From positions 248,771 through 312,770 of the forward strand of contig NZ_JAPVBH010000005.1 of assembly GCF_026967795.1 (NCBI RefSeq): a DNA stretch of 64,000 bases, given 5' to 3'. This document shows positions 1 through 8,983 of the stretch, in pieces. Both the position numbers and the translations under genes were made by a program. Source of the stretch: Modestobacter sp. VKM Ac-2986 (lineage in GTDB: Bacteria > Actinomycetota > Actinomycetes > Mycobacteriales > Geodermatophilaceae). Below the pieces are notes generated by a model. The model was not told the DNA's origin. It saw only the letters and a program-made list of their open reading frames with translations, and made no database searches. The first letter of the stretch is position 1. The number at the start of each line of letters is the position of its first letter.

Positions 1-567
1 GTCGAGTCGCTGCGCGCCGGTGGGGTGGCCGAGGTCGTCGTCGCCGTCCCCGCCCCGCAGCGGGCGGCGTTCGTCGCCGTCCTGCCCGCCGACGTGCACG
101 TCGTGGTCGGCGGCGACACCCGTACCGCCTCGGTGCGTGCGGCGCTGGCCGCCGCCCGTGAGCACGCCGACGCCGTCCTCGTGCACGACGCGGCCCGGCC
201 GCTCACCCCGCCGGCCGTGGTCGCCCGGGTGCTCGACGCCCTGGCCGCCGGGGCCCGTGCGGTCGTGCCGGTGCTGCCGGTCGTCGACACCACCGTCGTG
301 GTCGACGCCGAGGGCGTGGTGACCGCCGACGTCCCGCGGTCCCCGCTGCGCCGGGTGCAGACCCCGCAGGGCTTCGACCGGGCCACCCTCGTCGAGGCCT
401 ACGGCCGGGCCCACGGTGCCGCCGCGGAGTTCACCGACGACGCCTCCGTCGTCCGGGCCGCCGGCATCCCGGTGCACACCGTCGCCGGCGACGAGCGCGC
501 CGCCAAGATCACCGTGGCCCACGACCTCGCGCTCGCCGAGCTGCAGGTTGCGCAGGGGGTCGCGTGA
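1..567 (+). CDS. ispD: IspD, 2-C-methyl-D-erythritol 4-phosphate cytidylyltransferase (5' partial)
   Basis: Joins CTP to methylerythritol phosphate, the third step of the MEP isoprenoid pathway in the cytoplasm. The frame is open from the first base of the window, so the start codon and the N-terminal CTP-binding loop lie outside; 188 codons are visible. Family motifs seen are HDAARP (visible residues 62-67), RRVQTPQGF and TDDASVV. The stop overlaps the GTG start of ispF by four bases, so the two are translationally coupled. In actinobacteria ispD usually follows carD, which would lie just upstream of this window. Confidence 0.95.
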   Translation, partial: VESLRAGGVAEVVVAVPAPQRAAFVAVLPADVHVVVGGDTRTASVRAALAAAREHADAVLVHDAARPLTPPAVVARVLDALAAGARAVVPVLPVVDTTVVVDAEGVVTADVPRSPLRRVQTPQGFDRATLVEAYGRAHGAAAEFTDDASVVRAAGIPVHTVAGDERAAKITVAHDLALAELQVAQGVA

Positions 568-1073
568 CCGCGCCGCTGCCCCGGGTCGGGCTGGGCACCG
601 ACGTGCACCCGATCGAGCCCGGCCGGGCCTGCTGGCTGGCCGGGCTGGAGTGGCCCGGCGTCGACGGCTGCGCCGGGCACTCCGACGGCGACGTCGTCGC
701 GCACGCGCTCACCGACGCGGTGCTGTCCGCCGCCGGGCTGGGCGACATCGGTGGCCTCCTGGGCACCGACGACCCGCGCTGGGCCGGTGCCCGCGGCGTC
801 GCCGTCCTCGAGCACGTCCGCGAGGTGCTGGCCGCCGCCGGCTGGCAGGTCGGCAACGCCGTCGTCCAGCTGGTCGGCAACAGCCCCAAGCTCAGCCCCC
901 GGCGGGCCGAGGCCGAGGCAGCGCTGTCCGCGGCCCTCGGGGCGCCGGTGACGGTCACCGCCACCACCACCGACGGCCTCGGGCTGACCGGCCGCGGGGA
1001 GGGCCGGGCGGCGCTGGCGACCGCGCTCGTGGTCGAGAGCGGCTCGATCACGACCGTAGGATCGAGGCCGTGA
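564..1073 (+). CDS. ispF: IspF, 2-C-methyl-D-erythritol 2,4-cyclodiphosphate synthase
   Basis: Cyclises CDP-methylerythritol phosphate to MEcPP with loss of CMP, later in the same MEP pathway as IspD. The 169-residue protein has the usual family length. The expected divalent-metal ligands are visible as D13 and H15 (GTDVH) and H47 in the block [13 protein letters not shown]. Near the C-terminus, [16 protein letters not shown] matches the conserved family end. It starts at a GTG that overlaps the ispD stop (GTGA) and its own stop overlaps the cysS start the same way, giving a tightly coupled ispD-ispF-cysS-rlmB operon. Confidence 0.96.
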   Translation: MTAPLPRVGLGTDVHPIEPGRACWLAGLEWPGVDGCAGHSDGDVVAHALTDAVLSAAGLGDIGGLLGTDDPRWAGARGVAVLEHVREVLAAAGWQVGNAVVQLVGNSPKLSPRRAEAEAALSAALGAPVTVTATTTDGLGLTGRGEGRAALATALVVESGSITTVGSRP

Positions 1074-2470
1074 GCCTCCGCCTGTACGACACGGCAGCAC
1101 GTGCCGTGCGTGACTTCACGCCCCTGCGTGCAGGACAGGTCTCCATGTACGTCTGTGGCCTGACCGTGCAGGGCCCCCCGCACATCGGGCACGTGCGCTT
1201 CGCGCTCGCCTTCGACGTGCTGCGCCGCTGGTTGACCCACACCGGCCACGAGGTCACCTACGTCCGCAACGTCACCGACGTCGACGACAAGATCCTGGGC
1301 AAGTCCGCCGCCGCCGGTGCGCCGTGGTGGGCGTGGGCCTACGAGAACGAGCGGGCCGCCACCCGCGCCTACGAGGTCCTGGGCACCCTGCCGCCCACCT
1401 ACGAGCCGCGGGCGACCGGCCACGTGCCGGAGATGATCGAGCTGATGGCCGCCCTGATCGAGCGCGGGCACGCCTACGCCGTCGACGGCGACGTGTACTT
1501 CGACGTCCGGTCCTTCCCCGCGTACGGCGAGCTGTCCGGCCAGAAGCTCGGTGAGCTGCAGGCGGCCGCCGACACCGAGACCGACGAGCGCAAGCACGAC
1601 CCGCGCGACTTCGCGCTGTGGAAGGGCGTCAAGGACGGCGAGCCGACCACCGCCTCCTGGGCCACCCCCTGGGGCCGTGGGCGCCCGGGCTGGCACCTGG
1701 AGTGCTCGGCGATGGCCGAGAAGTACCTCGGTCCGGAGTTCGACCTGCACGGTGGCGGGCTGGACCTGCGCTTCCCGCACCACGAGAACGAGCGCGCCCA
1801 GTCCCAGGCCGCCGGGCACGGGTTCGCCCGGTACTGGCTGCACAACGCCTGGGTCACCATGGGCGGGGAGAAGATGAGCAAGTCGCTGGGCAACACGCTG
1901 CTGGTCGACGAGGTCGTCCAGCGGGTGCGCCCGGTCGAGCTGCGCTACTACCTGGTCGCGCCGCACTACCGCTCCATGATCGAGTTCAGCGAGCCCGCGC
2001 TCGCCGAGGCCGCCACCGCCTACCAGCGGCTGGAGTCCTTCGTGCGCCGGGCCGCCGAGGTGGTCGGCCCCGACGCCGGCTCCTCCGAGCTGCCGGCCGC
2101 CTTCACCGCCGCACTGGACGACGACCTGAGCACCCCGGCCGCCGTCGCGGTCGTGCACGAGGTCGTCACGCGGGGCAACACCGCCCTCGCCGCCGACGAC
2201 ACCGAGGGCCTGGCCGCGGCGCTGGGCGCCGTCCGGGCCATGCTCGGCGTCCTCGGTCTCGACCCGCTCCACCCGCAGTGGGCCGACGCCGGTGGCGACA
2301 GCCGCCTGGCGCAGGCCACCGACGGCCTGGTCCAGCTCGCGCTGGACCAGCGTGCTGCGGCGCGCGCCCGCAAGGACTACGCGGCCGCCGATGCCATCCG
2401 TGACCAGCTCGGCGCCCTGGGCGTGCAGGTCGAGGACACCCCCCAGGGCACACGATGGGAGCTGACCTGA
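1070..2470 (+). CDS. cysS: Cysteinyl-tRNA synthetase
   Basis: Class I aminoacyl-tRNA synthetase that charges tRNA-Cys. The 466-residue protein carries the zinc-ligand cysteine C29, the HIGH motif at 38-41 (PPHIGHVR) and KMSKS at 268-272. HLECSAM and FPHHENE supply the other expected zinc ligands. The start chosen is the GTG that overlaps the ispF stop. The frame stays open further upstream through ispF, but homology to CysS begins only here. The stop TGA overlaps the rlmB ATG by one base. Confidence 0.97.
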   Translation: MSLRLYDTAARAVRDFTPLRAGQVSMYVCGLTVQGPPHIGHVRFALAFDVLRRWLTHTGHEVTYVRNVTDVDDKILGKSAAAGAPWWAWAYENERAATRAYEVLGTLPPTYEPRATGHVPEMIELMAALIERGHAYAVDGDVYFDVRSFPAYGELSGQKLGELQAAADTETDERKHDPRDFALWKGVKDGEPTTASWATPWGRGRPGWHLECSAMAEKYLGPEFDLHGGGLDLRFPHHENERAQSQAAGHGFARYWLHNAWVTMGGEKMSKSLGNTLLVDEVVQRVRPVELRYYLVAPHYRSMIEFSEPALAEAATAYQRLESFVRRAAEVVGPDAGSSELPAAFTAALDDDLSTPAAVAVVHEVVTRGNTALAADDTEGLAAALGAVRAMLGVLGLDPLHPQWADAGGDSRLAQATDGLVQLALDQRAAARARKDYAAADAIRDQLGALGVQVEDTPQGTRWELT

Positions 2471-3438
2471 TGGCCGGCAACAGTCAACGACGCGGTCGCT
2501 CGGAAGGTGCGGGCAAGAAGACCGCCACCGCCGGGACCGGCGGCAAGAACCGCCGCTCGCTGGCCGGACGGGGAGCCACCCCGAAGGCCACCGACCGGCC
2601 GCACCACCCGGCGTACCGGGCGGCGAAGGCCGCAGCCGCCCGCCAGGACAACCGGCAGCGGGTGCAGCGGCGCAACGCCGAGGCCCCCGAGCTGCTGCTG
2701 GGCCGCAACCCGGTGCTCGAGGCGCTGCGGGCGAACATCCCGGCGACCGCGCTCTACGTGGTCACCGGCGACACCACCCGCGGTGGCACCGACGAGCGGA
2801 TCGCGGAGTCGGTGCAGCTGGCCGCCGACCGCGGGCTGCCGCTGCTCGAGGTGGGCAAGGCCGAGTTCGACCGGATGAGCGACCACGCGCTGCACCAGGG
2901 CATCGGCCTGATGGTGCCGCCGTACGACTACGCGCACCCCGAGGACCTGCTCGACATCGCCCGCGACTCCGGCCGCCCGCCGCTGATCGTGGCCCTGGAC
3001 GGCGTCACCGACCCGCGCAACCTGGGCGCGATCATCCGCTCGGCCGCCGCCTTCGACGCCCACGGTCTCGTCGTCCCCGAGCGGCGCGCGGTGGGCATGA
3101 CCGGCTCGGCCTGGCGCACCAGCGCCGGTGCCGCGGCCCGGCTGCGGGTGGCACGGGCGGTCAACCTCGCCCGCGCGCTCGGGTCCTACCAGGACGCCGG
3201 GCTGCAGACCGTGGGCCTGGCCGCCGACGGCGAGATGGGCATCCACGAGTACGACGGCTTCGCCGACCCGATCGCGCTGGTCGTCGGGGCCGAGGGTGCC
3301 GGGCTGTCCAGGCTGGTGCGCGAGCGCTGCGACGTGGTGCTGTCCATCCCGATCACCAAGGACACCGAGTCGCTGAACGTCAGCGTCGCGGCCGGCATCG
3401 CCCTGTTCGCCGCGGCCTCCGCCCGCCGCTCGCTGTAG
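2470..3438 (+). CDS. rlmB: RlmB-type 23S rRNA 2'-O-methyltransferase (SpoU/TrmH family)
   Basis: Predicted to methylate the 2'-OH of a conserved 23S rRNA guanosine (G2251 in E. coli) using SAM. The 322-residue protein has a lysine/arginine-rich N-terminal extension of about 75 residues, typical of actinobacterial members. An RNA-binding domain ([12 protein letters not shown]) follows, then the SPOUT domain with its three motifs: [17 protein letters not shown] and [11 protein letters not shown] chose the ATG overlapping the cysS stop because GGGAG sits just upstream; an in-frame ATG 15 bases earlier has no clear ribosome site. It is the last gene of the operon and is followed by a terminator hairpin. 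Confidence 0.92.
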   Translation: MAGNSQRRGRSEGAGKKTATAGTGGKNRRSLAGRGATPKATDRPHHPAYRAAKAAAARQDNRQRVQRRNAEAPELLLGRNPVLEALRANIPATALYVVTGDTTRGGTDERIAESVQLAADRGLPLLEVGKAEFDRMSDHALHQGIGLMVPPYDYAHPEDLLDIARDSGRPPLIVALDGVTDPRNLGAIIRSAAAFDAHGLVVPERRAVGMTGSAWRTSAGAAARLRVARAVNLARALGSYQDAGLQTVGLAADGEMGIHEYDGFADPIALVVGAEGAGLSRLVRERCDVVLSIPITKDTESLNVSVAAGIALFAAASARRSL

Positions 3439-3443
3439 TCCAC

Positions 3444-3480
3444 CCGGGCCGCCCGGTCGCGGGGCGGCTGGGCGGCCCGG
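3444..3480 (+). terminator. Terminator hairpin after rlmB
   Basis: Perfect 11-bp inverted repeat (CCGGGCCGCCC at 3444-3454, complement at 3470-3480) beginning six bases after the rlmB stop. No U-run follows, as is usual in such GC-rich genomes. Confidence 0.6.
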
Positions 3481-3496
3481 CGTCGCTGCGTGCAGC

Positions 3497-3555
3497 GTGA
3501 GATCTGCGATCTCGTGGCGAGCGGAGCCAGGAGGCCACGAGATCGCAGATCTCAC
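3497..3555. repeat. Palindromic repeat family B, copy 1
   Basis: Two perfect 21-base arms (3497-3517 and 3535-3555) in inverted orientation around a 17-base spacer. Each arm is itself palindromic, with core GAGATCTGCGATCTC at 3499-3513 and GAGATCGCAGATCTC at 3539-3553. A second copy at 35795-35853 has the same 40-base spacing between cores and a related spacer (GGAGCC, GCCAC), so this is a dispersed element rather than a single hairpin. Confidence 0.75.
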
Positions 3556-3682
3556 GGATCGGCCTGGCCCGACGGCGCCCGAGGGCCCGGGCTGCGGCCG
3601 CGTGCTGCGGTCGGCGGGGGTGCTCGGGTGCCGGCTCGTCGGGGGCGTGCGACCCTGGAGGAGAGCCCGGTCAGCGGGTCTC

Positions 3683-3725
3683 CCGGACGAGCGGCGCCGT
3701 ACCCGGACAGCGACAAGACGGCGAC
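3683..3725 (+). promoter_or_regulatory. Guanidine-III (ykkC-III) riboswitch
   Basis: The stretch from CCGGACGAG (3683) through CGCCGTACCCGG to GACAAGACGGC (3714-3722) matches the compact ykkC-III aptamer almost base for base. The pseudoknot pairings are visible: CCGG 3683-3686 with CCGG 3703-3706, and GCCGT 3696-3700 with ACGGC 3718-3722. The class is known mainly from Actinobacteria upstream of SMR transporter genes, as here. It ends four bases before the Shine-Dalgarno GGGAG (3729-3733), so guanidinium binding probably controls ribosome access to the downstream gene. Confidence 0.88.
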
Positions 3726-3738
3726 CGTGGGAGTCCTC

Positions 3739-4053
3739 GTGTACTGGTTCGTCCTCGTCCTGTCCGGCGCCCTCGAGGCCGTCTGGGCCAACGCCCTGGA
3801 CCGCTCGGAGAGCTTCACCAAGCCCGGCCCGGTCGTCGTCTTCGTCGTCGCGCTGGCCGGGAGCATGGCCGGGCTGGCCTACGCCCTCCGCGGCCTGCCG
3901 GTCGGCACCGCCTACGCCGTCTGGGTGGGCATCGGCGCTGCGCTGACCGCCGGGTACGCGATGGCGTCGGGGCAGGAGCAGGCCTCGGTGGTGCGCGTCC
4001 TGCTGCTGCTGGGCATCGTCGGCTGCGTCGCGGGGTTGAAGCTCGTCTCCTGA
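3739..4053 (+). CDS. gdx: Guanidinium exporter, SMR family (Gdx/SugE type)
   Basis: Small multidrug resistance family protein, 104 residues and four membrane segments, predicted to export guanidinium in exchange for protons as a dual-topology dimer. The essential glutamate is E13 in SGALEAVW, the position of Glu13 in characterised Gdx proteins. I chose the GTG at 3739 because GGGAG lies five bases upstream and it places E13 correctly; a GTG at 3727 would start at the edge of the riboswitch. The guanidine-III riboswitch directly upstream strongly supports guanidinium rather than drugs as substrate. It converges with the DUF445 gene, with only four bases between stops. Confidence 0.9.
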   Translation: MYWFVLVLSGALEAVWANALDRSESFTKPGPVVVFVVALAGSMAGLAYALRGLPVGTAYAVWVGIGAALTAGYAMASGQEQASVVRVLLLLGIVGCVAGLKLVS

Positions 4054-4057
4054 CCGC

Positions 4058-5335
4058 TCAGGACAGCAGCTGCGCCACCGTGTAGATCACCAGGCCGGCC
4101 AGGCCGCCGACGACGGTGCCGTTGACCCGGATCCACTGCAGGTCGCGACCGACCTGCAGCTCGATCCGCCGGCTGGTCTCCTCGGTGTCCCAGCGGGCCA
4201 CGGTGGTGCCCACCAGGTCCGCGGCGTCGCCGGCGAAGCGCTCGACGGCCCAGCCCGCGCCCCGGCGGGCCTGCCGCTGCACCACCTCGCGGATCGTCGG
4301 GTCGGTCTGCAGCAGCCGGGCCCCGGCCAGGACCAGTCGCACCATCCGCGCCCGCAGCTCGGAGTCCGGGTCGGCGGCGGCGGTGACCACGCCGTCCTTG
4401 GCGGTGGTCCACAGCGACCCCGACCAGGTGCGCACCGCCGGGTGCTCGAGGACCTCGGCCTTGAACTGCTCGACCCGGGCGGCGGTGTCGGGGTCGGTGC
4501 GCAGGGCGTGCACGTAGCGGCGCAGCCGCCGGTCGTAGACCTGGCGCACCGGGTGCCCGGGGTCGGCGCCCACCTCGGCGAGGAAGCCGCGCAGCAGGTC
4601 GAAGACCCGGTCGAACACCCGGTCGTCGACCCAGTCGGGCACCCACGCGGGGGAGGCGTCGCCCAGCCGGGTGCGGAACACCAGCCGGTTGTCGGCCAGG
4701 AACTCCGCGAGCCCGGTCAGCCCGGCCGACAGCACCTCCTGGTGGCGGTCGCCGTCGACGGCCAGCTCCAGCACCCGGGCCAGGCCGGGGGCGGCGGGGG
4801 TGTCGCGCAGCTTGCGGTCGACGAACGCCGACACCGCCTGCTGCACCTCGTCGTCCTCGATGAGGTCGGTGAGGGCGCCCAGCGCCTTGCCGGCGTCCCC
4901 GGCCAGCCGCTCGGCCCGGCCGGGGGAGGCCAGGAAGGCACCCAGCCGTCCCGGGACGTCGACGGTGTCCAGCCGCTCCTCGACCACGTGGCGGGTCAGG
5001 AAGTTCTCCTGGACGAAGGTGCCCAGGCTGGTGCCGATCTGGTCCTTCTTGCGCGGGATGACAGCGGTGTGCGGGATCGGCAGCCCCAGCGGGTGCCGGA
5101 ACAGCGCGGTGACGGCGAACCAGTCGGCCAGCGCGCCGATCATCGAGGCCTCGGCGGTCGCCCGGACGTAGCCGACCCAGGGGCGGTCGCCGCCGAACAG
5201 CACGCAGGCGAGGAACACCGCGGCGGCGAGCACGAACAGGCCGGTCGCCAGGCGCTTCATCCGCGCCAGGTCGCGGGCCCGGGCGGGGTCGTCCAGCGAG
5301 CCGGTGAGCGGGACGTTCGGGAGAGGAGCCGGCAC
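4058..5335 (-). CDS. DUF445 family membrane protein
   Basis: A 425-residue protein of the DUF445 family, whose biochemical role is not established. It has a membrane segment near the N-terminus (about residues 29-48), the family block EASMIGALADWFAVTALFR, a long helical charged middle region, and a second membrane segment at the extreme C-terminus (TVVGGLAGLVIYTVAQLLS). That arrangement suggests a large domain between two membrane anchors. The start chosen is GTG at 5335; a downstream ATG (residue 26) directly before the first membrane segment is a possible alternative. No operon partner is evident. Confidence 0.85.
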   Translation of the reverse strand: MPAPLPNVPLTGSLDDPARARDLARMKRLATGLFVLAAAVFLACVLFGGDRPWVGYVRATAEASMIGALADWFAVTALFRHPLGLPIPHTAVIPRKKDQIGTSLGTFVQENFLTRHVVEERLDTVDVPGRLGAFLASPGRAERLAGDAGKALGALTDLIEDDEVQQAVSAFVDRKLRDTPAAPGLARVLELAVDGDRHQEVLSAGLTGLAEFLADNRLVFRTRLGDASPAWVPDWVDDRVFDRVFDLLRGFLAEVGADPGHPVRQVYDRRLRRYVHALRTDPDTAARVEQFKAEVLEHPAVRTWSGSLWTTAKDGVVTAAADPDSELRARMVRLVLAGARLLQTDPTIREVVQRQARRGAGWAVERFAGDAADLVGTTVARWDTEETSRRIELQVGRDLQWIRVNGTVVGGLAGLVIYTVAQLLS

Positions 5336-5424
5336 CCGGTCGAGCGTAGGTGGTGCGGACGCACGACCACCTCGGGGCCGTGAGGGCGGCTCCGGGGTCG
5401 TCGGTCCGTGGGTCAGGCCACTTG

Positions 5425-5490
5425 CAGGCCCCGGCCCCCTTGCAGGGGCCCGCCCCGAGCGTGCGAGGGGTGGGGAGGACGGGGCCCTTC
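5425..5490 (-). repeat. Terminator-like repeat family A, copy 1
   Basis: Read on the minus strand, directly downstream of the HtrA-like gene stop, this gives GGAAGGGCCCC, then ACCCCTCGCACGCTCG, then GGGCCCCTGCAAGGGGGCC, which can fold into a GC hairpin. Four other copies (11059, 11577, 46422, 58774) sit in the same orientation just 3' of a stop codon. It probably acts as a transcription terminator for the protease gene. Confidence 0.75.
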
Positions 5491-5498
5491 CGCCTTGT

Positions 5499-6986
5499 TC
5501 AGTCGGAGGCGGCGTCGAGGGTGACGTCGACCGTGGAGGTGGCGGTGCCACGGCGGATGGTCAGGGTCACCGTGTCGCCGGGGGTGGAACCGCGGACGGC
5601 GGCGGTCAGCTCGGTGGAGGTGGTGACGATCCGGTCGCCGACGGCGGTGATCACGTCGCCGGGCTGCAGGCCCGCGTCGGCGGCCGGGGAGCCGGCGGAC
5701 ACCGTGGCCAGCTGGGCGCCGCTGCCGACGGCCGAGCCGGCGGAGGACGCCGTGCTGGCGCTGACCCCGAGCAGGGCGTGGCTGGCCTTGCCGGTGTCGA
5801 TGATCTCCTGGGCGATCCGCTGGGCGCTGTTGGCCGGGATGGCGAAGCCGACACCGATGTTGCCGCTCTGGCCGGACTCCTGGCCGCCGGCGCCGGAGGA
5901 GGCGACCGTGGCGATGGCGGTGTTGATCCCGACCACCTCGCCGGCGCCGTTGACCAGCGCGCCACCGGAGTTGCCCGGGTTGATCGCCGCGTCGGTCTGC
6001 AGCGCGTCGATCACCGTGCTGTCGTCCTGGGTCGAGCCGGTCTGCACCGCGCGGTTGGTGGCGCTGATGATCCCGTCGGTGACGGTGTTCGACAGCCCCA
6101 GCGGCGCGCCGATGGCGACGGCGGCGTCACCCACCTGGACGGCGTCGGAGTCGGCGAACGTGGCCGGGGTCAGCCCCGAGGCGTCGGTCAGCTTCACCAC
6201 GGCGAGGTCGGAAGTCGGGTCGGTGCCCACCACGGTGGCGGCGTAGAGCGTGCCGTCGGCGGTGCGCACCTGCACGGCCGCCTGGTCGGTGGAGCTGTCG
6301 AGGCTGACGACGTGGTTGTTGGTCACCACGTAGCCGTCGGCGGTCATGATCACGCCGGACCCCGAGCCCGACCCGGAGCCCGAGCTGACGTAGATGGTCA
6401 CCACGCTGGGGGAGGCCTTGCCGGCCGCCGCGGTCGCGGTGGTGGCGTTCTGCGGGTCGTTGATGACGACGGGCTGCGCGCTGGGCGCGTTGGCGGAGGC
6501 CACCGACTCGTCGTCGGCGACGGCCACGACCCCGGCGCCCACGCCACCGCCGATCAGGGCACCGGCGGCGACCAGGCCGATCGCCCCGAGCTTCCAGCGG
6601 CCGCCGCGGGTGCGCGTGGCCGGTGCCGGGGGCTGGAACGCGGGCGGGAAGCCGCCGGGCTGCGCGGTGGCCTGGTGGTAGCCGGGTGTGCCGTACCCGG
6701 CCGGCGGCCAGGGCTGCCCCGGGGAGGCGAACTGCTGGGTCGGCTGCTGCGGTGCACCGCCGGCCGGCGGGAACTGCTGGGTCGGCTGGGCGTCGGCGGC
6801 GTGCTGCCCGGCGGCATAGGAGGGCTGCGACCCGTAGGCGGCCGGCGCACCCCAGGGCGACGGGGCGCCCGTCGGCTGCTGCGGGGACGTCGCACCGTCG
6901 GGCCGCGGCCCCCACGCGGAGCTGCCCCCGGTGTGCGGGTCCGTGCCGTGGCCGTTCTCGTCGGCCGGGCGGTTGTGCTCACTCAC
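5499..6986 (-). CDS. HtrA/DegP-like serine protease with PDZ domain (S1C family)
   Basis: Membrane-anchored trypsin-like protease for extracytoplasmic protein quality control. The 495-residue protein starts with about 125 cytoplasmic residues rich in Pro, Gln and Gly, then a membrane helix (about 133-157). The protease domain shows the catalytic triad H225 (TNNHVV), D260 (TSDLAVVKL) and S340 (GNSGGALVN). A C-terminal PDZ domain includes AGLQPGDVITAVG. This layout matches the mycobacterial PepD/HtrA group, but I cannot assign a particular orthologue. It is transcribed alone, divergently from the gene at 7219. Confidence 0.92.
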   Translation of the reverse strand: MSEHNRPADENGHGTDPHTGGSSAWGPRPDGATSPQQPTGAPSPWGAPAAYGSQPSYAAGQHAADAQPTQQFPPAGGAPQQPTQQFASPGQPWPPAGYGTPGYHQATAQPGGFPPAFQPPAPATRTRGGRWKLGAIGLVAAGALIGGGVGAGVVAVADDESVASANAPSAQPVVINDPQNATTATAAAGKASPSVVTIYVSSGSGSGSGSGVIMTADGYVVTNNHVVSLDSSTDQAAVQVRTADGTLYAATVVGTDPTSDLAVVKLTDASGLTPATFADSDAVQVGDAAVAIGAPLGLSNTVTDGIISATNRAVQTGSTQDDSTVIDALQTDAAINPGNSGGALVNGAGEVVGINTAIATVASSGAGGQESGQSGNIGVGFAIPANSAQRIAQEIIDTGKASHALLGVSASTASSAGSAVGSGAQLATVSAGSPAADAGLQPGDVITAVGDRIVTTSTELTAAVRGSTPGDTVTLTIRRGTATSTVDVTLDAASD

Positions 6987-7218
6987 GGGTCGTCCCTCCC
7001 ACTCACCGCAGGACCTCCCTGCCGTGCTGATCCCACTGTGCGGTCCCGTACTGGTCCGGGACTGGTGGTGCGCTGTGAGTTCCCTGGACGCGCCGACTCA
7101 TGCCCTGGCGTGTCGGGCCCGGCGCGGAGGGTGATCTTGCCGGGATCGGGGCAGGGAGGACCGACCGCGGGGAGCGCCCTCCCCGCCGCGTCCACCGATC
7201 CGTCCCCGGAGGCCCCGG

Positions 7219-7866
7219 TTGCCCGTGCGCCCGCTCCTCGCCCGCTGCGGGCTCGCCCTGCTGGTGCTCCTCGGTGCGGTGCTGGCCGCCGTCGGCGGCG
7301 TCTCCCTCGGCGGCGCCGGGCTGATCGGCGTGGCGCTGGCCGCCGTCGTCGCCGGCTGCGTGGGGGCCGGCATCGCCCGGGAGGACGGCGACCCGCACCG
7401 CTCGCCCCTGGACACCGCCTGGCGCTGCGCCGTCTGGACCGTCGGCGCGCTGCTGCTGCTCAGCGGGGGCGTCGTCCTGGCCGGGGCCGCCGTGACCGGG
7501 CTGCTGGTGGTGTCGGCGCTCGGGCTGCTGCTGACCCGGTGGGCGTGGCGGGCGGCCCGGGCGGAGGCGTGGGCCGCCGCTGCGGTGACCGGGACGCCGG
7601 CGGCCGCCGGCGACGGGCGCTGGGCGCACGGGCTGTCGGTGCAGGAGCTGGGCCGGGAGTGGGTGCACAGCTCGGCCGCGCTGGCCGGGGCGCGCGACCT
7701 GCTCACCCGGCAGGCGCTGGTCCGCCGCCGGCAGGAGGCCCTCGACGAGCTGGAGCGGCGGGACCCGGCCGGGTTCGCCCGCTGGCTCGAGAGCGGTGCC
7801 ACGGTCGACAGCGACCCGGCCGAGTACGTCTCCGGCGACCCGGCCGCGGGGTCCGAGGCCGCCTGA
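7219..7866 (+). CDS. Hypothetical membrane protein
   Basis: I do not recognise this 215-residue protein. The first 105 residues hold four hydrophobic segments in two pairs, the second pair around GALLLLSGGVVLAGAAV. The remaining 110 residues are hydrophilic and helical with many Arg and Glu (VRRRQEALDELERRD), probably cytoplasmic. The TTG at 7219 was chosen because GGAGG lies six bases upstream; a GTG at 7225 is possible. It is followed by a strong hairpin and converges with the oxidoreductase gene. Confidence 0.7.
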   Translation: MPVRPLLARCGLALLVLLGAVLAAVGGVSLGGAGLIGVALAAVVAGCVGAGIAREDGDPHRSPLDTAWRCAVWTVGALLLLSGGVVLAGAAVTGLLVVSALGLLLTRWAWRAARAEAWAAAAVTGTPAAAGDGRWAHGLSVQELGREWVHSSAALAGARDLLTRQALVRRRQEALDELERRDPAGFARWLESGATVDSDPAEYVSGDPAAGSEAA

Positions 7867-7872
7867 GCCGCG

Positions 7873-7903
7873 CGGCTGCCCGGTCACCGCGACCGGGCAG
7901 CCG
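7873..7903. terminator. Bidirectional terminator hairpin
   Basis: Perfect 12-bp stem (CGGCTGCCCGGT at 7873-7884, complement at 7892-7903) with a 7-base loop. It lies between the convergent stops at 7866 (+) and 7909 (-), so it can serve both genes. Confidence 0.7.
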
Positions 7904-7908
7904 AGCGG

Positions 7909-8775
7909 TCAGTCCCGCAGCTCGAGGCCGACGATCAGCGCGCTGAGGTCGACGGCGCCCGGGTCGGGCAGCCGGTCGACCGCCAGCTGCATCGTCTCCA
8001 CCGCGGCGGCGTCGAACCGGTCGGAGACGCCGGCGGCCCGGAGAGCGGCCTGGATCAGCACGGCGTCCTTGGTGGCCCCGGTCAGCCCGAAGCTCACCGG
8101 GTGCTCGCCGGCGATCATGTTGGCGCCCTTCATCCGCGCGTAGGGGGTGTCCATCGGGCCGCCGTCCACGGCGTCGAGGAACAACTGCGGGTCGACCCCG
8201 AGCCCGCGGGCCAGCGCGATCGACTGGGCCGTGCCCACGCTGATCGAGATGAGCCAGGCGTTGCAGGCCATCTTCAGCCGGCTCCCCGCCCCGGCCTCCC
8301 CGGCCCAGATCGTCTTGCGCCCCATCGCGTCCAGCAGCGGGGCCAGCGCCGCGCGCTGCTCCTCGGGACCGGAGGCCAGCATCACCAGCTGCCCCTGCTC
8401 GGCGGGGGCCTTGGTGCCCAGCACGGGACAGTCCACGAGCACCAGGTCCAGCTCGCGGGCGACCTCGGCCACCTGCTCGATGCCCTCCACCCCGACGGTG
8501 GAGGCCTGCAGCCACACCGTGCCGGCCGGGACGTCGGCCTGCCGGACCACCTCGATCGCCGAGTCGGCGTCGAAGAGCATGGTGAGGACGACGTCGGCGC
8601 CGGCCACCGCCTCGGCCGCCGTGCCGAACGCCTCCGCGCCGGTGTCGGTCAGCGCCGCGGCCTTGCTGCCGTCGCGGTTCCACATCCGCACCGGGATGCC
8701 CGCGCGCCGCAGCGAACGGACCATCCCGGCGCCCATCGTCCCCGTGCCGAGGACCGCCACCGTCGAGTTGCTCAT
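7909..8775 (-). CDS. NAD(P)-dependent oxidoreductase, beta-hydroxyacid dehydrogenase family
   Basis: A 288-residue enzyme of the 3-hydroxyisobutyrate / 6-phosphogluconate dehydrogenase superfamily. The N-terminal Rossmann fold shows VLGTGTMGAGM with WNRDGSK after it, which points to NADP(H). The C-terminal helical domain carries the catalytic lysine block GAGSRLKMACNAWL. Likely substrates are 3-hydroxyacids or small aldehydes such as succinic semialdehyde, but the sequence does not decide. It is a single gene, read away from the tRNA-Thr. Confidence 0.88.
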   Translation of the reverse strand: MSNSTVAVLGTGTMGAGMVRSLRRAGIPVRMWNRDGSKAAALTDTGAEAFGTAAEAVAGADVVLTMLFDADSAIEVVRQADVPAGTVWLQASTVGVEGIEQVAEVARELDLVLVDCPVLGTKAPAEQGQLVMLASGPEEQRAALAPLLDAMGRKTIWAGEAGAGSRLKMACNAWLISISVGTAQSIALARGLGVDPQLFLDAVDGGPMDTPYARMKGANMIAGEHPVSFGLTGATKDAVLIQAALRAAGVSDRFDAAAVETMQLAVDRLPDPGAVDLSALIVGLELRD

Positions 8776-8854
8776 GCCCTGATCCTCACCCGGGCACCGT
8801 GCACCCGGCAGCCCGGGTGCCGGGCGGCCGGTAACCTGCTGCCCAGTCCGGCCC

Positions 8855-8929
8855 GCCCCATTAGCTCAGTGGTAGAGCACCCGCCTTGTAAGCGGAAGGT
8901 CGTCCGTTCAATCCGGACATGGGGCTCCA
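8855..8929 (+). tRNA. tRNA-Thr (anticodon TGT)
   Basis: Cloverleaf read by eye: acceptor stem GCCCCAT / ATGGGGC, D-arm GCTC-AGTGGTA-GAGC, anticodon loop CTTGTAA with anticodon TGT (reads ACA), and T-arm GTCCG-TTCAATC-CGGAC. The discriminator T and a genome-encoded CCA end at 8929. The closing anticodon-stem pair is a C-A mismatch. ACA is a rare codon in a genome this GC-rich. Confidence 0.95.
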
Positions 8930-8983
8930 CCCGCGGGACCGCGCAGGGCACGATGCTCCCGTGCAGATCCCGGCAGCCCGCTG

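Noticed and set aside
3490-3738. Extending the SMR gene upstream to an ATG at 3490
   Set aside because: The extension would translate the family B palindrome and the guanidine riboswitch; SMR homology and E13 placement fit the GTG at 3739.
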